Shown here in pieces: positions 11,349 through 15,399 of a stretch of 15,399 bases of DNA. The stretch lies in contig JAJDCF010000096.1 in NCBI GenBank assembly GCA_029260955.1, positions 1-15,399 of the forward strand, given 5' to 3'. Source of the DNA: Patescibacteria group bacterium (GTDB taxonomy: Bacteria > Patescibacteriota > Gracilibacteria > UM-FILTER-43-11). Position 1 is the stretch's first letter. Every line of letters begins with the position of its first letter. A program made the translations under genes and the position numbers. The notes beneath the pieces were generated by a model that made no database searches, was not told where the DNA came from, and saw nothing but the letters and a program-made list of their open reading frames with translations.

Positions 11349-14300
11349 AGAAGTCGACCCCAAACAATCATTCCCCAAATTAGAAGAATCCATTCTGACC
11401 TACTGGGAAGGTGCGGACACATTTAAAAAGTCCATCGATAACCGCGAAAAGGAATATGTATTTTACGACGGCCCTCCTTTTGCCACCGGACTCCCCCACT
11501 ACGGCCACCTGCTGGCCGGCACGCTGAAAGACGTGGCTCCAAGATACTTCACCATGCAGGGCTACAAGATCGAACGAAAATGGGGCTGGGATTGTCATGG
11601 ACTGCCAGTGGAGAATATTGTGGAAAAGGAACTCGATTTGAACAACAAAACCGACATCGAGCGTTTTGGAATTGGTAAATTCAACGAATCCTGTCGTGCC
11701 GTTGTTTTACGTTATGCCGAGGAATGGAAAAAGACCGTTCATCGCATGGGTCGCTGGGTAGACATGGAAGATGACTACAAAACCATGGACCCCGAGTATA
11801 TGGAATCAATTTGGTGGGTGTTTGAAAGCCTGTGGAACAAGGGTTTGATTTATGAAGGACACAAGGTGGTCCCCTACTGCCCCCGCTGTGCCACGCCGCT
11901 TTCGAACTTCGAAACCAATCAGGGCTATGCCGACAAACAAGACCCCGCGGTGACCGCCAAATTTGAACTAGTCGATGAGCCAGGCACCTACCTACTAGCC
12001 TGGACAACCACCCCTTGGACTTTACCAGTTGATCTGGCTCTGGCAGTAGGCCCTGAGCTTACCTATGCCAAAATCAAGGATAAAAACGGTGAACTTTATA
12101 TTCTCGCCCTCGATCGCATTCCTCATTACTACAAAAATCCCGAAGATTATGAAGTCGTGGAAGAATTTCTGGGAGAAACAATGGAGGGCTGGAAATATCA
12201 CCCATGCATGGATTATTTTGCTGACAAAAAGGAAGAAAAAGTTTTTACGGTGGCTATCGGAAATTTTGTAACTCTGGAAGACGGTACAGGAATTGTACAC
12301 ATGGCTCCTTACGGAGAGGACGACATGGCCATTATCACCGGGCTGGGTGTGGAACTCGTCGATCCCATCGACGCCGAGGGAAAATTCATGGACCCGGTTT
12401 CGGAGTTTAAGGGCATGAGCGTTTTTGATGCCAACCCAGGCATCATCAAAAAACTAAAAGAAGAGAATAAAATTGTCCGCCACGAGACCATCAACCATAG
12501 TTACCCGCACTGCTGGCGCTGTGACACGCCACTGATCTACAGGCCTATTTCTACCTGGTTCGTCAAAGTCGAAGAAATGAGAGAGAAGCTCCTGAAGACC
12601 AACCAGGATATAAACTGGGTACCAGAGCACATTAAGGATGGTCGTTTTGGCAAATGGCTGGCAGGTGCTCGCGACTGGGCTATTTCGCGCAACCGCTACT
12701 GGGGTGCCCCAATGCCGATCTGGCGCTGTGACTGTGGCGAAATCAAGTGCATAGGTAACATAGAAGAACTAGAAAAGCTTTCCGGCAAAAAGGTAGAGGA
12801 CCTTCACAAGCACAAGATTGATCACATTACGATTCCCTGCCCTAAGGCAGAAACAAAGGAATTCACTTTTATTCGCCATGGCCAAACAGACTACAACAAG
12901 AATGATCGATGGCAAGGCTCAACCGATAACGTGCTGAATGAAACCGGCATCGCCCAAGCCAAAGAAGCCGCCGAGAAGCTTAAGGGCGAAAAATTCGATT
13001 TTATTGTTAGCTCACCTTTAAAAAGAGCAAGTAAAACGGCCGAAATCATTAATGAAAAACTGAATCTTGAAATTGTTTACGAAAATGATCTACGCGAACA
13101 GCACTTTGGTGACTGGGAAGGAAAAACAACCAAGGAGCTTGAAGAGGAACAAGGTGTGGACCTTGATCACCTACGACTTATGACTGCCCCTAACGGCGAA
13201 CCCTTTGATAACGTTGTTAAACGAGTAGGAAAAGTCATCGCAAAGTACAGAAATAAGAAAGTGTTAATCGTTGCTCATGGAGATGTATACTTTGCCACCC
13301 TTTGCTACACAAGAGGTGCAACACTAAAAGAAGTAGAAAATGAAGTTGCGGAGAATGCTGTGCCATACCTGGTCAGCTACGAAGAAAAAATGAGGCGAAT
13401 TCCCGAAGTACTGGACTGTTGGTTTGAGTCTGGCAGCATGCCTTACGCTCAACTGCACTACCCCTTTGAGAATAAAGAGAAGTTCGAGAACAACTTTCCT
13501 GCTGAATTTATTGCAGAAGGCCTGGATCAGACCCGTGGATGGTTTTACACCCTTCATGTACTGGCCAATTCGCTATTTGATAAGCCAGCCTTCAAAAACT
13601 GCATCGTGAACGGCATAATTTTGGCCGAAGACGGACAAAAGATGAGCAAGCGCCTCAAAAATTACCCAGATCCTTCCAAGGTCATGCATGAATACGGCGC
13701 CGATGCCCTGCGTTTTTACCTGATGAACTCCCCTGTTGTAAAAGCTGACTCACTGCGCTTTAGCGAAAAGGGTGTGTCTGATGTGGTGAAGAATTTCATT
13801 CTGCCAATCTGGAATGCTTACAGCTTTTTTACCACCTACGCCAACATCGATAAGTGGTCCACCGACAAACAGGTGGAATCCACCAATAAATTGGATCGTT
13901 GGATACTCAGCTCTTTGGATGAACTCATTAAAGTAGAAACTGAGCACATGAATGCCTATGATCTTCAACGGGCAAGTAATGCTATTTATAGTTTTGTTGA
14001 TAATCTGACGAATTGGTACATCCGCCGTTCTCGCCGAAGATTCTGGAAGTCCGAAGATGACGGTGATAAAGCCATGGCCTATTCTACTTTATTCAAAGTG
14101 CTTACCACTCTTTGCCAAATAATTGCGCCTTTTACACCATTTGTAAGTGAAGAGATCTACCGCAATCTGACTGGCGAAGAATCAGTGCACCTAAGCGACT
14201 ACCCAAAGCCAAAAGAAGGCAAAGCAGATGTAAAACTGATGGAAGAGATGTTTATTGCCAAGACGATTGTTAGCCTGGGACTAGCTAGCCGTGCCAAACT

Positions 14301-14958
14301 CAAGCTTAAAGTCAGGCAGCCACTTGCCAAAGTGCAAGTCGCCCTAGCTGAGCAGTACGACATATCTCTTCTGGAAGAAGAAATGGAAATCATCAAGGAA
14401 GAACTCAATGTAAAGAAAGTCGAAGTTATTCAAAATCCCAGCGACCTGGCTACCGTGATTGCCAAGCCCAATGCCAAGCTACTTGGACCAAAATATGGTA
14501 AAGAAGTCCAAACCATCATTCAAACAGCCAAATCCGGAAACTTTGAGAGATTAGACAGCGGCAACATCAAAGTACTGGACTACGAACTGACTGCCGAAGA
14601 GATGGAGATCGCCTACATGAGCAAAGAAGGTGCCGATATTGAAACAGATGCCGGCATTCTAGTGGCGCTCGACACCAAAATCACCCCAGAACTCGAAATG
14701 GAAGGAAAAGCTCGCGACTTGGTTCGCCAGATTCAGGAACTACGAAAAACCGCCAACTACAAAGTCGACGACCGCATTACCGTGGCCCTGATTGGCGCCG
14801 ACAAAGCCCTACTCGAAAACTTTGGCGACTACATAAAAGCCGAGACCCTGGCTACCGAAATTCTGGAGGCAATGGAAGATGGCGATCAGTTTGTGAAACA
14901 CGAAGGTATAATAATCAAAGTGAAACAATGGTATAATAAACAACCAACGAACACTTAA
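11341..14958 (+). CDS. ileS: Isoleucyl-tRNA synthetase with inserted histidine-phosphatase domain
   Basis: Class I synthetase that charges tRNA-Ile. The 1205-residue protein has the HIGH motif as HYGH (53-56), a PYCPRCATPLSNFETNQGY segment, the editing-domain motifs WTTTPWTLP and GTGIVHMAPYGEDD, the VLDCWFESGS motif, KMSKR (767-771), and an anticodon-binding domain with NWYIRRSRRRFW. The eukaryote/archaea-like N-terminus (type 2, IleS2) is typical; type 2 enzymes are often insensitive to mupirocin. The striking feature is about 180 residues (503-683) between IPCPK and MRRIPEVLD that form a histidine-phosphatase domain. Removing them leaves about 1024 residues, a normal IleS2 length. The ATG at 11341 overlaps the ridA end by 8 bases; an upstream TTG at 11335 is possible but less likely. 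Confidence 0.96.
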   Translation: MFKEVDPKQSFPKLEESILTYWEGADTFKKSIDNREKEYVFYDGPPFATGLPHYGHLLAGTLKDVAPRYFTMQGYKIERKWGWDCHGLPVENIVEKELDLNNKTDIERFGIGKFNESCRAVVLRYAEEWKKTVHRMGRWVDMEDDYKTMDPEYMESIWWVFESLWNKGLIYEGHKVVPYCPRCATPLSNFETNQGYADKQDPAVTAKFELVDEPGTYLLAWTTTPWTLPVDLALAVGPELTYAKIKDKNGELYILALDRIPHYYKNPEDYEVVEEFLGETMEGWKYHPCMDYFADKKEEKVFTVAIGNFVTLEDGTGIVHMAPYGEDDMAIITGLGVELVDPIDAEGKFMDPVSEFKGMSVFDANPGIIKKLKEENKIVRHETINHSYPHCWRCDTPLIYRPISTWFVKVEEMREKLLKTNQDINWVPEHIKDGRFGKWLAGARDWAISRNRYWGAPMPIWRCDCGEIKCIGNIEELEKLSGKKVEDLHKHKIDHITIPCPKAETKEFTFIRHGQTDYNKNDRWQGSTDNVLNETGIAQAKEAAEKLKGEKFDFIVSSPLKRASKTAEIINEKLNLEIVYENDLREQHFGDWEGKTTKELEEEQGVDLDHLRLMTAPNGEPFDNVVKRVGKVIAKYRNKKVLIVAHGDVYFATLCYTRGATLKEVENEVAENAVPYLVSYEEKMRRIPEVLDCWFESGSMPYAQLHYPFENKEKFENNFPAEFIAEGLDQTRGWFYTLHVLANSLFDKPAFKNCIVNGIILAEDGQKMSKRLKNYPDPSKVMHEYGADALRFYLMNSPVVKADSLRFSEKGVSDVVKNFILPIWNAYSFFTTYANIDKWSTDKQVESTNKLDRWILSSLDELIKVETEHMNAYDLQRASNAIYSFVDNLTNWYIRRSRRRFWKSEDDGDKAMAYSTLFKVLTTLCQIIAPFTPFVSEEIYRNLTGEESVHLSDYPKPKEGKADVKLMEEMFIAKTIVSLGLASRAKLKLKVRQPLAKVQVALAEQYDISLLEEEMEIIKEELNVKKVEVIQNPSDLATVIAKPNAKLLGPKYGKEVQTIIQTAKSGNFERLDSGNIKVLDYELTAEEMEIAYMSKEGADIETDAGILVALDTKITPELEMEGKARDLVRQIQELRKTANYKVDDRITVALIGADKALLENFGDYIKAETLATEILEAMEDGDQFVKHEGIIIKVKQWYNKQPTNT
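12847..13389 (+). other. Histidine-phosphatase (phosphoglycerate-mutase-like) domain within IleRS
   Basis: In-frame insertion in ileS, residues about 503-683. It carries the whole catalytic set of the branch 1 histidine phosphatases: FIRHGQT (Arg512, His513), VSSPLKRASKTAE (Arg562), LREQHFGDWEG (Glu586 as likely proton donor) and VAHGD (His646). The domain is full length for this family and has no stop or frameshift. It sits in the loop where IleS2 enzymes normally carry a short CPxCGG-like knuckle before the RRIPEVLDCWF strand. The activity and substrate are unknown; GpmB/CobC-like phosphatases are the nearest relatives I can name. Confidence 0.9.
14929..14937 (+). promoter_or_regulatory. 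Extended -10 promoter candidate inside the ileS end
   Basis: TGGTATAAT, a perfect extended -10, overlaps the last codons of ileS. Predicted start near 14944 lies 25 bases before the ATG at 14969. No good -35 is visible at 17 bases, but extended -10 promoters can work without one. A second TATAAT at 14907-14912 lies further upstream. Confidence 0.45.
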
Positions 14959-14968
14959 TACAAACAAC

Positions 14969-15399
14969 ATGCAACACCCATCAAGACTGAGTAACTCAGA
15001 ATGGCAAAATAGAATAGGAAAACCACTTGTTGATAGTGCCTTAGCTGCCAAGGTAAGTAGCAAAGAAGATCTACTAAAACAGCTAGAATACGTTGTCATA
15101 GCCAACACCGGAGAATCGTTGGCAAAAACTGGCGAACATGCTGGTTTAGAAACTATTGCATCTGTGTTTCCCACCCTAATCGCACGCTTTCTGGACGACC
15201 CTGCAAGAGAAGATGATGACTCAGCTTATCTTACTGCGGAAGTTCAAAGAATTGTCTTTAAAAGCCTGAAATCATGTCCGGAATTATTTGACCCTCAACA
15301 CAATATGTGGAATAGAGAGAAATTGAATAGACTCTTAAATGATATATATCTTCGTGCTGCATGTAGCAGAACAAGGGCAAAAACATCAGAACAACTGGA
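14969..15399 (+). CDS. Hypothetical protein, C-terminus beyond window
   Basis: Open frame of 143 codons from ATG 14969 to the window end without a stop. The protein (MQHPSRLSNSEWQNRIGKPL at the start) is soluble-looking and mostly helical, with acidic DDPAREDDD near residue 80 and two isolated cysteines later. No family recognised, and no signal peptide or P-loop. It starts 10 bases after the ileS stop but has a promoter candidate of its own at 14929-14937, so it may be read both ways. The gap carries no terminator. Confidence 0.65.
   Translation, partial: MQHPSRLSNSEWQNRIGKPLVDSALAAKVSSKEDLLKQLEYVVIANTGESLAKTGEHAGLETIASVFPTLIARFLDDPAREDDDSAYLTAEVQRIVFKSLKSCPELFDPQHNMWNREKLNRLLNDIYLRAACSRTRAKTSEQL

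Noticed and set aside
1102..14958. TGA reassigned to glycine, as in Gracilibacteria and Absconditabacteria
   Set aside because: All long genes read through under the standard code with no in-frame TGA.
14809..15174. 121-codon minus-strand frame across the end of ileS
   Set aside because: It overlaps ileS and the next plus-strand gene, has no family features, and looks like a shadow frame.

Overview
The window looks like chromosomal DNA from a bacterium of the Candidate Phyla Radiation (Patescibacteria) or a similar uncultured lineage. The clues are a lipoprotein carrying an ECIAAGNPAMESYPRQC-type module that I associate with that group, very compact gene packing, little visible Shine-Dalgarno sequence, TAA stops at 13 of 14 visible gene ends (one TAG, no TGA), and two unusual multidomain enzymes. 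The standard code is used: long genes read through with no in-frame TGA, so this is not a TGA=Gly lineage. The phylum assignment is an inference.

Layout. Positions 1-1022 hold an M24 metallopeptidase on the minus strand, cut by the window edge. A 79-base divergent region follows. Everything else is on the plus strand. Positions 1102-5791 carry purC, a class II-like purE, purB, a Cys-rich Kazal-like lipoprotein, a DUF1653 protein, a P-loop kinase resembling the archaeal UPF0200 family, and a dCMP-deaminase-like enzyme, mostly 1-20 bases apart or overlapping. Purine synthesis and pyrimidine nucleotide metabolism dominate this run. Positions 5883-7893 hold two unrecognised genes behind an extended -10 promoter; the larger looks like a tandem pair of degenerate SGNH-hydrolase-like modules. 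A TspO-like membrane protein (7948-8343) and a small hypothetical protein (8419-8883) each have their own promoter.

Positions 8896-14958 form the most interesting unit. A near-consensus promoter leads into a leader of about 175 nt with the features of a T-box riboswitch of the ultrashort-Stem-I type. It has a small hairpin with AUC (Ile) in its loop, an antiterminator with a TGGTATC bulge, and an intrinsic terminator whose T-run touches the start codon. It is followed by a threonine synthase fused to a LeuA-type regulatory domain, ridA, and an isoleucyl-tRNA synthetase with a complete histidine-phosphatase domain inserted into it. Together these read as an isoleucine-responsive operon: tRNA-Ile charging would control transcription, the LeuA-like domain could feed back on threonine supply (threonine is the precursor of isoleucine), RidA would remove the reactive enamine made on the threonine-to-isoleucine route, and IleRS consumes the product.

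A partial unrecognised gene (14969 to the window end) closes the window. No tRNA, rRNA, CRISPR array, insertion sequence or stretch of more than 300 bases without a gene was seen.
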